A DNA stretch of 64,000 bases from Arthrobacter sp. FB24. GTDB taxonomy: Bacteria; Actinomycetota; Actinomycetes; Actinomycetales; Micrococcaceae. The stretch is taken from positions 3,844,001 through 3,908,000 of the forward strand of contig NC_008541.1 of the NCBI RefSeq assembly GCF_000196235.1, in the 5' to 3' direction. Numbering within the stretch: position 1 is the stretch's first letter; the number at the start of each line of letters is the position of its first letter. Positions 8,893-15,920 of the stretch are shown in pieces. The notes beneath the pieces were generated by a model. That model had not been told where the DNA came from. It saw only the letters and a program-made list of their open reading frames with translations, and made no database searches. The position numbers were made by a program, and so were the translations under genes.

Positions 8893-10389
8893 CTATGCGC
8901 CCAGCAGCGCGTTGATGGGACCGCGGGCAAAATAGATCAGGAAGCCGGCCGTGACCACCCACATCAGCGGGTGCACCTTCCGGATCCTGCCGGAGCAGGC
9001 ACTGATCACCGCCCAGGAGATGAAGCCCACGCCGATGCCGTTGGCGATGGAATAGCTCAGCGGCATGGTGACGATGGTCAGGAAGGCGGGCAGTGCCACG
9101 GAGAACTTGCTGAACTTGATCTCGCGGATCTGGGCCATCATCATTGCGCCAACAACCACCAGCGCTGCCGCGGCCACTTCCAGCGGCACCACGGACGTGA
9201 GCGGCGTCAGGAACATCGAACCCAGGAACAACGCGCCGGTGACCACGGAGGCCAGACCCGTGCGGGCGCCTTCCCCGATGCCCGCGGCGGAGTCGATGTA
9301 CACCGTGTTGGACGAACCTGACGTGGCACCGCCGGCCACGGCCCCCAGACCTTCGACGATGAAGGCGGACTTCAGCCGCGGGAACGTGCCGTCCTTGTGC
9401 GCCACTCCGGCGCTCCTGGCCAGGCCGGTCATGGTGCCCATGGCATCAAAGAAGTTGGTGAACACCAGCGTGAACACCAGCATGGTCGCCGCGAGGCCGC
9501 CGATCCGGCCGAAGGCGCCGAACAGGTCGAACTGCCCCACCAGGGAAAGGTCCGGGGCGGACACCAGGTGGCCGGAGAGGACAGGGGTGTTCAGGTGCCA
9601 GCCGCCGGGGTTGCTCGCGCTGCCGGGGCCGATCTTCATGACTGCCTCGACCACCGCGGCGAGTACGGTGGTCGCCACGATGCCGATCAGCAGGCCGCCC
9701 TGCACCTTGCGGGCCACAAGCACTCCCATGACGAGCAGGCCCACGATGAACACCAGGGTTGGAACCGACGTGATGGAACCGTTGTCGCCCAGCTGGACAG
9801 GGGGACCCGCCGTGGTGGCCCGGACAAATCCGGAATCCACGAATCCGATGAAGGCGATGAACAGCCCGATGCCCACCGTGATGGCGGCCTTCAGTTCCTT
9901 GGGCACGGCCCGGAAGATGGCGGTCCGTGCGCCGGTGACGCCGAAGAGGACGATCAGGATTCCGTTGATGACCACCAGGCCCATGGCCTCGGCCCAGGTG
10001 ACCTCCTGGATCACGGCCACGGCCAGGAAGGAGTTGATGCCCAGCCCTGCCGCGAGCCCGAAGGGGAGGTTGGCGATCAGGCCGAACAGGATGGTCATGA
10101 CGCCGGCGGTGAGGCCGGTGACGGCGCCCACCTGCGCTGCGGACAGCCAGCCCCCGGCAACGTCGGTGGGGGCATTGTCCGCGCTGAAACCACCCAGGAT
10201 CAACGGGTTCAGGATGACGATGTAGGCCATGGTGAAGAAGGTGACCAGGCCGCCGCGAACCTCGCGGGCCACAGTGGAACCGCGTTTGGTGATTTCGAAG
10301 AATCGGTCCAGGAAAGCATTGGCTGGCTGCGGGCGCTTGGGTGCGGCCGGTTGCTGCCGCTCGTCGGAGGTAGTGTCCAGGATTGTCAT
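8893..10389 (-). CDS. NCS2-family adenine/guanine/hypoxanthine permease (AzgA-like)
   Basis: A 498-residue integral membrane protein with about 12-14 hydrophobic segments. VRGGLVTFFTMAYIVILNPLIL and LPFGLAAGLGINSFLA are hallmarks of the AzgA/PbuG branch of the nucleobase:cation symporter-2 family, which imports purine bases with protons. The gene starts 14 bases after the guanine deaminase stop, so the pair is almost surely one transcript that imports and deaminates purines. Confidence 0.85.
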   Translation of the reverse strand: MTILDTTSDERQQPAAPKRPQPANAFLDRFFEITKRGSTVAREVRGGLVTFFTMAYIVILNPLILGGFSADNAPTDVAGGWLSAAQVGAVTGLTAGVMTILFGLIANLPFGLAAGLGINSFLAVAVIQEVTWAEAMGLVVINGILIVLFGVTGARTAIFRAVPKELKAAITVGIGLFIAFIGFVDSGFVRATTAGPPVQLGDNGSITSVPTLVFIVGLLVMGVLVARKVQGGLLIGIVATTVLAAVVEAVMKIGPGSASNPGGWHLNTPVLSGHLVSAPDLSLVGQFDLFGAFGRIGGLAATMLVFTLVFTNFFDAMGTMTGLARSAGVAHKDGTFPRLKSAFIVEGLGAVAGGATSGSSNTVYIDSAAGIGEGARTGLASVVTGALFLGSMFLTPLTSVVPLEVAAAALVVVGAMMMAQIREIKFSKFSVALPAFLTIVTMPLSYSIANGIGVGFISWAVISACSGRIRKVHPLMWVVTAGFLIYFARGPINALLGA

Positions 10390-10403
10390 CTCAGCCGCCG
10401 GCC

Positions 10404-10898
10404 CTAGTAGTCAATCCTGGAGTCGAGCGTGTTCCAGGTGTTGAAAGGTTCGAGGATCGGCGGTGCCTGCGGGTCGTCGAGTTCCAGCTTGGCCACCGGC
10501 ATCAGCGCGTCGCGCCCGCCGTTTTCGAAGTACTCGTAGAAGACTGCGTCGTCGAAGCCAACGGAGGCGGCGTCGTGCCGGTCCGCTGCGAACACCACGC
10601 GCTCCACCCGCGCCCACAGTGCTGACGCCAGGCACATGGGGCACGGCTCGCAGCTCGTATAGAGGGTGGCGCCGGTGAGGTCGAAGGTGCCCAGCTCGCT
10701 GCAGGCACGGCGGATGGCCGTGACTTCGGCGTGGGCTGTGGGGTCGTTCGTAGCGGTGACGCGATTGACGCCGCCGAACGATTGTCCGTCTGCCGTGACA
10801 ACGACGGCACCGAACGGGCCGCCGCTGTTAAGGACGTTGGCCGTGGCCAACCTGATTGATTTGGCCAGGTAATCCTGGGCCGTGACGGTGGTACTCAT
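10404..10898 (-). CDS. guaD: Guanine deaminase (GuaD-type nucleoside deaminase fold)
   Basis: A 164-residue zinc enzyme of the cytidine-deaminase superfamily. The catalytic HAEVTAIRRAC (His and Glu) and SCEPCPMCLASALWARV (two zinc Cys) motifs are intact, and the later DAASVGFDDAVFYEYFEN matches the distinctive C-terminal segment of Bacillus-type GuaD. It converts guanine to xanthine. The start MSTTVTAQDY at 10898 has GGGAG seven bases upstream; a longer in-frame extension to 10979 lacks such a signal. Followed by the purine permease and divergent from 8-oxoguanine deaminase. Confidence 0.8.
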   Translation of the reverse strand: MSTTVTAQDYLAKSIRLATANVLNSGGPFGAVVVTADGQSFGGVNRVTATNDPTAHAEVTAIRRACSELGTFDLTGATLYTSCEPCPMCLASALWARVERVVFAADRHDAASVGFDDAVFYEYFENGGRDALMPVAKLELDDPQAPPILEPFNTWNTLDSRIDY

Positions 10899-11307
10899 GA
10901 TGCGACTCCCTTTGCTGGGAAGCCGGTACGCCGAGGTGGGACGAAAAGGCCAGATGCGACGGTTACCAGGCTTCAGCATGTGCTTTTGAAGGTTAAGTTG
11001 CGCCTGGTAGATAGCTTCCCCGGAGTCCGGGGGCCCGCCTTTGGCAAAATCGAGATTAGCACCTGAACGTGAGCTGCGCCATAGGTTTTGGAAAGTTAAT
11101 TTCGTGATGTGAAATTACGGCGGCCGGGCCGGCCGCCAGACGGGGCGCCACGTGCTGTCACAATCCAGTGCGTTGACGCGGCGCTTCCCGCCGTCCTACG
11201 CTGATGCCGAACCGGCGCTCGCCTTACCCGCGCCGGGAGCCTGGATCAGCAGACAGGCCCTCACTGAGCTGGCATTCCATCCGCACGCTCAGACAGGAAT
11301 CCCGTTT
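10899..11307. other. Divergent regulatory gap, guanine deaminase / 8-oxoguanine deaminase
   Basis: A 409-base gap with no convincing gene. It contains a small palindrome CCCCGG-agt-CCGGGG (11018-11032) and, almost exactly midway between the two start codons, the three-part operator-like element at 11089-11114. The frame of the rightward gene is open from 11152, but that extension is not protein-like. Confidence 0.6.
11089..11114 (+). promoter_or_regulatory. Operator-like element, copy 1 (TGRAA-N6-TTYC-N7-GRAA)
   Basis: TGGAA, six bases, TTTC, seven bases, GAAA. The last two parts sit inside a perfect inverted repeat TAATTTC-N7-GAAATTA (11097-11117). The same layout recurs at 14714-14739 and 18392-18417, each before a purine-degradation gene. 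It probably controls both divergent genes. Likely bound by the IclR- or RpiR-family regulator encoded in the cluster; this is inference. Confidence 0.5.
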
Positions 11308-12672
11308 ATGGCTACCCACCGCTCCGCACACAGGCTCTGGATCCGGAATCCACTCGCAGCCTTCACCGCCAACAATCTTGATGCCACCGGCGGGATCGTG
11401 GTGGCCGGCGGCATCATCACGGAAGTCCTGGCCGCCGGCCAGCAGCCTTCCGCGCCCTGCCAGGAAACGTTCGAGGCCGGCAGCCACGTCCTGCTGCCGG
11501 GCCTGATCAACACCCACCACCACTTCTACCAAACACTCACGCGTGCCTGGGGTCCGGTGGCCAACGTCCCGCTGTTTCCGTGGCTGCAGAACCTGTACCC
11601 GGTCTGGGCCCGGCTCAAGCCGCGGGACCTGGAACTGGCTACCACCGTTGCACTCGCGGAACTGCTGCTCTCCGGCTGCACCACAGCCGCTGACCACCAC
11701 TACCTCTTCCCCCAGGGCATGGAAGACGCCATCGACATCGAGGTCCGGGCGGTGCGGGAGCTCGGCATGCGGGCCACGCTCACCCGCGGCTCCATGACGC
11801 TCGGAGAGGACGACGGCGGCCTGCCGCCACAGTCCACCGTCCAGCAGCCGGACGTGATCCTGGCGGACAGCGAGCGGCTCATCCGGGAGTATCACGAACG
11901 CGGCGACGGCGCCGTCATCCAGGTTGCCCTGGCCCCGTGCTCGCCGTTCTCCGTGACCAAGGAGATCATGGCCGAGAGCGCCGCACTGGCCGAACGGCAT
12001 GACGTCCGGCTGCACACGCACCTGGCTGAAACGCTGGACGAGGAAGACTTCTGCCGGAAGATGTTCGGCCTGCGCACGGTGGAATACCTGGAGAGCGTGG
12101 GCTGGCTCGGCAACCGGACCTGGCTGGGCCACGGCATCCATTTCAGCGATGCAGAGATCGCCGCGCTGGGAGCCGCGGGCACCGCCGTCGCGCACTGCCC
12201 CACGTCCAACATGCGGCTGGCCTCGGGCACTGCCCGGGTACTCGAACTGGAGGATGCCGGAGTGCCGGTGGGGCTGGGAGTGGACGGGTCGGCGTCGAAC
12301 GACGCCTCGAACATGATCCTGGAGGCACGGCAGGCCCTGTACCTGCAGCGGCTGCGCTACGGGGCGCAGGTCCCGGTGGAGCGGGCGCTGGGCTGGGCGA
12401 CCCGGGGGTCGGCGGCGGTGCTGGGCCGCTCCGACCTGGGCCAGCTGGCACCCGGGATGCAGGCGGACCTGGCGTTGTTCCGGCTCGACGAGCTGCGGTT
12501 CTCCGGCAGCCACGACCCCCTCGCCGCGCTCCTGCTGTGCGGAGCGGACCGGGCCGACCGGGTGATGGTGGGCGGGCAGTGGCGCGTGGTGGACGGGCAG
12601 ATCCCGGGCCTTGATGTTGCCGGGCTGATCGCGGAACACTCGGCCGCTGCACGGAAGCTGGTGAACGGGTAG
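11308..12672 (+). CDS. 8-oxoguanine deaminase (amidohydrolase family)
   Basis: A 454-residue metal-dependent amidohydrolase. The start MATHRSAHRLW at 11308 has AGGAA about ten bases upstream. Metal-binding motifs in order: LINTHHHFYQTLTRAW, RLHTHLAETLDEE, WLGHGIHFSD and VGLGVDGSASND. This is the layout of the 8-oxoguanine deaminase/atrazine-chlorohydrolase-like branch, which converts 8-oxoguanine to urate. Position beside guanine deaminase and ahead of uricase fits that role. Hydroxyatrazine-type amidohydrolases are close relatives, so the substrate is likely rather than certain. Confidence 0.8.
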   Translation: MATHRSAHRLWIRNPLAAFTANNLDATGGIVVAGGIITEVLAAGQQPSAPCQETFEAGSHVLLPGLINTHHHFYQTLTRAWGPVANVPLFPWLQNLYPVWARLKPRDLELATTVALAELLLSGCTTAADHHYLFPQGMEDAIDIEVRAVRELGMRATLTRGSMTLGEDDGGLPPQSTVQQPDVILADSERLIREYHERGDGAVIQVALAPCSPFSVTKEIMAESAALAERHDVRLHTHLAETLDEEDFCRKMFGLRTVEYLESVGWLGNRTWLGHGIHFSDAEIAALGAAGTAVAHCPTSNMRLASGTARVLELEDAGVPVGLGVDGSASNDASNMILEARQALYLQRLRYGAQVPVERALGWATRGSAAVLGRSDLGQLAPGMQADLALFRLDELRFSGSHDPLAALLLCGADRADRVMVGGQWRVVDGQIPGLDVAGLIAEHSAAARKLVNG

Positions 12673-12682
12673 CCATTTCCCG

Positions 12683-12750
12683 CCGTTTCGACGGTTCCCT
12701 GCGCCCACGACGTTCGGCGGCGTCGTGGGCGCAGGGAACCGTCGAAACGG
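12683..12750. terminator. Long perfect intergenic hairpin (30-base arms)
   Basis: Arms at 12683-12712 and 12721-12750 are exact reverse complements over 30 bases with an 8-base loop. It starts 10 bases after the 8-oxoguanine deaminase stop and ends 39 bases before the LigD-polymerase ATG. No T-run follows. Likely a terminator or a mobile palindromic repeat. Confidence 0.7.
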
Positions 12751-12789
12751 GCCTATGCCCCGGCAGGTGTTCGTTGCTAGCGTGGCGGC

Positions 12790-14034
12790 ATGAATCCGTC
12801 GAAGACGCCGGCCGAGATCCTCGACATTTCCGGCACCGAGGTTCGCATCTCGAGTCCGGACAAGGTGGTTTTTCCCGAGCCCGGGCTGACGAAGCTCGAC
12901 CTGGTGCGCTACTACCTCGCAGTCGCGGATGGTGCGCTGCGCGGCGCGGGCGGCCGGCCCATGGTGCTCAAGCGCTTCCCGAAGGGCATCGACGCCGAGC
13001 CGTTCTTCCAGAAGCGCGTGCCGGAAAACCACCCCGACTTCATCGAGACGGCAACACTGCACTATGCGTCCGGAACATCGGCCGAAGAGGCCGTGATCCG
13101 CGATGCCGCCGGCCTGGCGTGGGTGGTGAACCTTGGATGCCTCGACCTCAACCCCCATCCCGTACGCGCCGAGGACCTCGAGCACCCCGACGAGCTCCGG
13201 GTGGACCTCGATCCGATGCCGGGGGTCGACTGGTCGCAGATCGTCGACGTCGCGTATGTGGCACGGGAGGTCCTCGACGACACGGGACTGGTGGGGTGGC
13301 CGAAGACGAGCGGCTCGCGGGGACTCCATATCCTGGTGCGCATCGCGCCGCACTGGTCGTACCGAGACGTGCGCCTCGCCGCCGAGACCCTCGCCCGCGA
13401 GGTGGAGAACCGCGCTCCCGGCCTTGCCACCGCGCGTTGGTGGAAGGAGGAACGCGGCGAGAGTGTGTTCGTCGACTTCAACCAGAATGCCAAAGACCGC
13501 ACCGTGGCCTCCGCATACTCGATCCGACCCCTGCCCGATGCCCGGGTCTCGACGCCGCTCACCTGGGACGAGGTCCGCTCCACCCGGCCCGAACAGTTCA
13601 CGGTGCCCACCGTACTCGGGCGCTTTGCAGAGGTGGGCGACCCGCACGCCGGCATCGACGACGCGGCCGGCAGCCTCGACGGGCTCCTCGCCCTGGCTGC
13701 CAAGCTCGGCCCCGCCGAGAAGCCGCCGCGCGGCGGCGACGGCTCCGGCCGCCGGCAGTCGGTGATGCCGCTGATCGAGGTGGCCCGCACCAGGACCAGA
13801 CCCGAGGCGCTCGCGGCACTCGACGAGTGGAAGTCCCGGCATGCGGACCTCGTCCCGGCCCTGCACCCGGCCGATGTCCTCGTCGACGGAATGCGCGGAT
13901 CGAGCTCGCTCTGGTACAGGGTGCGGGTGAACCTGCAACACATCCCCGAAGCGGAGCGTCCAGCGCAGGAGGAGCTCATCGCCGACTATGACCCCTGGGC
14001 CGGCAAGGAATGGCCGGGGCGCCCGGGGGCCTGA
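12790..14034 (+). CDS. Stand-alone LigD-type DNA polymerase/primase domain protein
   Basis: A 414-residue archaeo-eukaryotic-primase-fold protein equivalent to the polymerase domain of DNA ligase D, which fills or extends ends during Ku-dependent end joining. Visible motifs: VLKRFPKGIDAEPFFQKRVP, LRVDLDPMPGVDW (catalytic Asp pair), SGSRGLHILVRI and VFVDFNQNAKDRT. There is no ligase or phosphoesterase domain, and no Ku gene is near. A C-terminal ~100-residue extension follows the polymerase core. It interrupts an otherwise purine-related run, flanked by two unusual hairpins, so it may be an insertion. Confidence 0.85.
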   Translation: MNPSKTPAEILDISGTEVRISSPDKVVFPEPGLTKLDLVRYYLAVADGALRGAGGRPMVLKRFPKGIDAEPFFQKRVPENHPDFIETATLHYASGTSAEEAVIRDAAGLAWVVNLGCLDLNPHPVRAEDLEHPDELRVDLDPMPGVDWSQIVDVAYVAREVLDDTGLVGWPKTSGSRGLHILVRIAPHWSYRDVRLAAETLAREVENRAPGLATARWWKEERGESVFVDFNQNAKDRTVASAYSIRPLPDARVSTPLTWDEVRSTRPEQFTVPTVLGRFAEVGDPHAGIDDAAGSLDGLLALAAKLGPAEKPPRGGDGSGRRQSVMPLIEVARTRTRPEALAALDEWKSRHADLVPALHPADVLVDGMRGSSSLWYRVRVNLQHIPEAERPAQEELIADYDPWAGKEWPGRPGA

Positions 14035-14038
14035 CGCA

Positions 14039-14133
14039 GGCGACACGCAAAGCGCCCGGCGACACGCAAAGCGCCCGGCGACACGCAAAAGGCCTGGCGA
14101 CACGCAAAGTGTCCGGCGACACGCAAAAGGCCT
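14039..14133. repeat. Five 19-base tandem repeats
   Basis: Units begin at 14039, 14058, 14077, 14096 and 14115; each starts GGCGACACGCAAA. Units 1 and 2 are identical, units 3 and 5 are identical (ending AGGCCT), unit 4 differs at its end. A sixth, diverged copy of the GGCGACAC start at 14134 belongs to the 5' arm of the adjoining terminator, so the array looks like repeated copying of that arm. Confidence 0.85.
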
Positions 14134-14168
14134 GGCGACACCCGGATTCGGGTGTCGCCAGGCCTTTT
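14125..14168. terminator. Bidirectional terminator
   Basis: Twenty-base arms (14125-14144 and 14149-14168) are exact complements around a GATT loop and carry four A on the left and four T on the right, so the stem can terminate transcripts from either side: the LigD polymerase on the + strand and the small gene at 14196 on the - strand. Confidence 0.8.
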
Positions 14169-14195
14169 GGGCGTCGTCAGCGAAGAAGCGTGTCG

Positions 14196-14393
14196 TCAGC
14201 CTCGTTGCGACCGTTGGCCGCCGAAGCCCGGCAGGCCGTGGACCCAGCGCGAGAAGCGGCCCGGGACGTGCTCCCGGTCTGCAGGCAGGTAGAAGTCCGG
14301 ATCCGTTCCGCCTCCGAGGGGGAGGTAGAACTCCGGGACTGAAGGTGCCGCCGTCGGTGCCGGTGCAACCGGCGTTGTGTCCTGCTGGTACAT
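14196..14393 (-). CDS. Small hypothetical protein (65 aa)
   Basis: Starts MYQQDTTPVAPAP, with GGAGG five bases before the ATG, a strong ribosome-binding site. The sequence is Pro-rich at the N-terminus, then has a repeated EFYLP/DFYLP motif and a basic Gly/Arg tail (GRFSRWVHGLPGFGGQ). No membrane segment and no family recognised. Its upstream AT-rich region contains the palindrome TTCCA-N5-TGGAA (14432-14446), the core of the element found before the purine genes, so it may belong to the same regulon. Confidence 0.55.
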   Translation of the reverse strand: MYQQDTTPVAPAPTAAPSVPEFYLPLGGGTDPDFYLPADREHVPGRFSRWVHGLPGFGGQRSQRG

Positions 14394-14431
14394 CTGATCC
14401 TCCTCCAAGGTGATTTGGTTAAGCTCTCAAC

Positions 14432-14446
14432 TTCCACAAAATGGAA
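14432..14446. promoter_or_regulatory. Palindrome TTCCACAAAATGGAA
   Basis: Perfect inverted repeat TTCCA-N5-TGGAA, equal to the TTYC-N7-GRAA core of the purine-gene elements, 39 bases upstream of the ATG of the leftward 65-residue gene. Operator role is inferred from its recurrence. Confidence 0.4.
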
Positions 14447-14537
14447 AATAACTTTTGCTATGTGAAATAGCGTAGAGCGCTGCCCGGTATTCGTCAATGG
14501 TCCGGGAGGCCGCCGGTCACAATCTGATTTTTCAGCT

Positions 14538-14553
14538 AGTGATGTACACCACG
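14538..14553. promoter_or_regulatory. CRP/GlxR-like site 1 before uricase
   Basis: AGTGATGTACACCACG matches 13 of 16 positions of the actinobacterial GlxR/CRP consensus TGTGANNTANNTCACA, including the central TA. A second such site is centred 45 bases downstream. Confidence 0.4.
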
Positions 14554-14582
14554 GCGATGCTCGGCTACGCTTTAAGTCAACT

Positions 14583-14598
14583 CGTGGCGTAGGTCACG
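14583..14598. promoter_or_regulatory. CRP/GlxR-like site 2 before uricase
   Basis: CGTGGCGTAGGTCACG matches 13 of 16 positions of TGTGANNTANNTCACA, with the central TA. It lies 31 bases before the rightward terminator. Confidence 0.4.
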
Positions 14599-14628
14599 TA
14601 ACCTGGGAGCAGCAGGCAGGGTCGTAAT

Positions 14629-14660
14629 GAGCTGGCGTCATTGGATGCCGGCTCTTTTTT
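14629..14660 (+). terminator. Rightward intrinsic terminator upstream of uricase
   Basis: Eleven-base arms GAGCTGGCGTC (14629-14639) and GATGCCGGCTC (14644-14654), paired with two G-U wobbles around an ATTG loop, followed by six T. No + strand gene ends here, so it closes either a small RNA or an attenuated uricase leader. Confidence 0.65.
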
Positions 14661-14713
14661 GTTGGGTCGGCTCCATCAGAAACGCGTGTGTAACACGCGC
14701 TTAATTTCAATGA

Positions 14714-14739
14714 TGGAACCTAGGTTCCACATCACGGAA
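14714..14739 (+). promoter_or_regulatory. Operator-like element, copy 2, before uricase
   Basis: TGGAA, six bases, TTCC, seven bases, GGAA. The first 16 bases form a perfect palindrome (TGGAACCTAGGTTCCA, 14714-14729). It ends 14 bases before the uricase ATG, so a bound repressor would block transcription or early elongation. Confidence 0.55.
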
Positions 14740-14753
14740 GTTGGGAACAGACC

Positions 14754-15662
14754 ATGAGCAGCAAAATCATCCTCGGCCAGAACCAGTACGGCAAGGCCGA
14801 AGTCCGGGTCGTCAAGATCACCAGGGACACCGACCGCCACGAGATCGAAGACCTGAACGTCACCTCGCAGCTCCGCGGGGACTTCGCCGCCGCGCACCTC
14901 CAGGGCGACAACAGCCACGTCGTTGCCACGGACACGCAGAAGAACACCATCTACGCGTTTGCCCGTGAAGGCGTCGGTTCGCCGGAGGCCTTCCTCCTGC
15001 GACTGGGCGAGCACTTCACCTCCAGCTTCGACTGGGTTACGGGCGGCCGCTGGGAAGCCGAGTCCTACAGCTGGGATCGGATCCAGGCCCATGGAGCCGA
15101 GCACGACCACTCCTTCGTGCGTAACGGCCAGGAAGTCCGCACTGCGGTGCTGGTCCGCGACGGCGCGGCCGCTCATCTCATCTCCGGCCTGAAGGACCTC
15201 ACCGTCCTCAAGTCCACCCAGTCCGGCTTCGTCGGCTACCCGCGGGACAAGTACACCACCCTCCCGGAAACCACTGACCGCATCCTGGCTACGGACGTTT
15301 CCGCCCGCTGGCGCTTCAACGCCAACACGGACTTCAGCGCGCTCGACTTCAACAAGAGCTACGAGGACGTCAAGAGCCTGTTGCTGGAGGGTTTCACCGA
15401 AAAGTACTCCCACGCCCTGCAGCAGACCCTGTTCGACATGGGCGCCAAGGTACTGGAAGCGCACAGCGAGATCGACGAGATCAAGTTCTCGATGCCCAAC
15501 AAGCACCACTTCCTGGTGGACCTCTCACCGTTCGGCCTCGACAACCCCAACGAGGTCTTCTTTGCCGCGGACCGTCCGTACGGCCTGATCGAGGCCACGG
15601 TCCAGCGCGAGGACGCCACCCCGGCGGACATCGCCTGGTCCGGCATCGCCGGCTTCTGCTAG
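14754..15662 (+). CDS. uox: Urate oxidase (uricase)
   Basis: A 302-residue enzyme, the same length as Arthrobacter globiformis uricase. It oxidises urate to 5-hydroxyisourate in the cytosol without a cofactor. The catalytic residues known from the Aspergillus enzyme are present: Lys14 in YGKAEVRVVK, Thr59 in VVATDTQKN, and the Asn-Lys-His of MPNKHHF (His251). It lacks a clear peroxisomal-type C-terminal tail, as expected for a bacterium. Upstream lie an operator-like palindrome and a terminator; the next gene is a urate/xanthine-type permease. Confidence 0.95.
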   Translation: MSSKIILGQNQYGKAEVRVVKITRDTDRHEIEDLNVTSQLRGDFAAAHLQGDNSHVVATDTQKNTIYAFAREGVGSPEAFLLRLGEHFTSSFDWVTGGRWEAESYSWDRIQAHGAEHDHSFVRNGQEVRTAVLVRDGAAAHLISGLKDLTVLKSTQSGFVGYPRDKYTTLPETTDRILATDVSARWRFNANTDFSALDFNKSYEDVKSLLLEGFTEKYSHALQQTLFDMGAKVLEAHSEIDEIKFSMPNKHHFLVDLSPFGLDNPNEVFFAADRPYGLIEATVQREDATPADIAWSGIAGFC

Positions 15663-15683
15663 ACCGCACTTAGCGGCCCGCGC

Positions 15684-15790
15684 CGGTGGTTGAGCCGGGC
15701 CCCGCCTGACGGGTTCCCTGACCGAGCTTGCGAGGTTAGGGGGCAGGCGGGGCCCGACATCCCCGGGTCTCGCCAGTCTCGACCACCGGG
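15684..15790. terminator. Nested inverted repeat after uricase
   Basis: An inner perfect pair CGGGCCCCGCCTG (15696-15708) and CAGGCGGGGCCCG (15744-15756) is enclosed by an outer imperfect pair CCGGTGGTTGAG / CTCGACCACCGG (about 15683 and 15778). Likely terminator or palindromic repeat between uricase and the permease. Confidence 0.5.
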
Positions 15791-15846
15791 CACCTCCCGG
15801 CCTCACTCCCCAGCTCGACCACCCGGGCCACCAACGATTCAAAACT

Positions 15847-15920
15847 GTTAGCCAGACACCGTTAGCCAGACAAAGACGTCTGCCATGAACACCAAGAAAG
15901 TCTGCCATGAACACCAAGAA
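15847..15920 (+). repeat. Two tandem duplications across the permease start
   Basis: GTTAGCCAGACA occurs at 15847 and 15861 (14-base unit). A 21-base block, GTCTGCCATGAACACCAAGA plus a final A, occurs at 15878 and 15900 (22-base period). The second duplication copies the start codon: ATG at 15885 and at 15907. Because 22 is not a multiple of three, only the second is in the permease frame. Confidence 0.9.

Larger units (their letters stand above)
14394..14753. other. Regulatory gap before uricase
   Basis: A 360-base non-coding stretch that holds, left to right: the promoter region of the leftward small gene with a palindrome (14432-14446), two CRP/GlxR-like sites (14538-14553 and 14583-14598), a rightward intrinsic terminator (14629-14660), a small hairpin GCGTGT-GTA-ACACGC, and the operator-like element at 14714-14739 directly before the uricase ATG. 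Confidence 0.65.

Noticed and set aside
11224..14103. A 959-codon open frame on the - strand
   Set aside because: It is antisense to 8-oxoguanine deaminase and the LigD polymerase, both of which have clear family motifs; its translation is Arg/Gly/His-rich and typical of high-GC shadow frames.
14560..14660. Known RNA classes (SRP RNA, purine riboswitch, preQ1, guanidine) for the uricase leader
   Set aside because: None of their conserved sequence blocks could be found by eye; left as an unclassified leader or small RNA.
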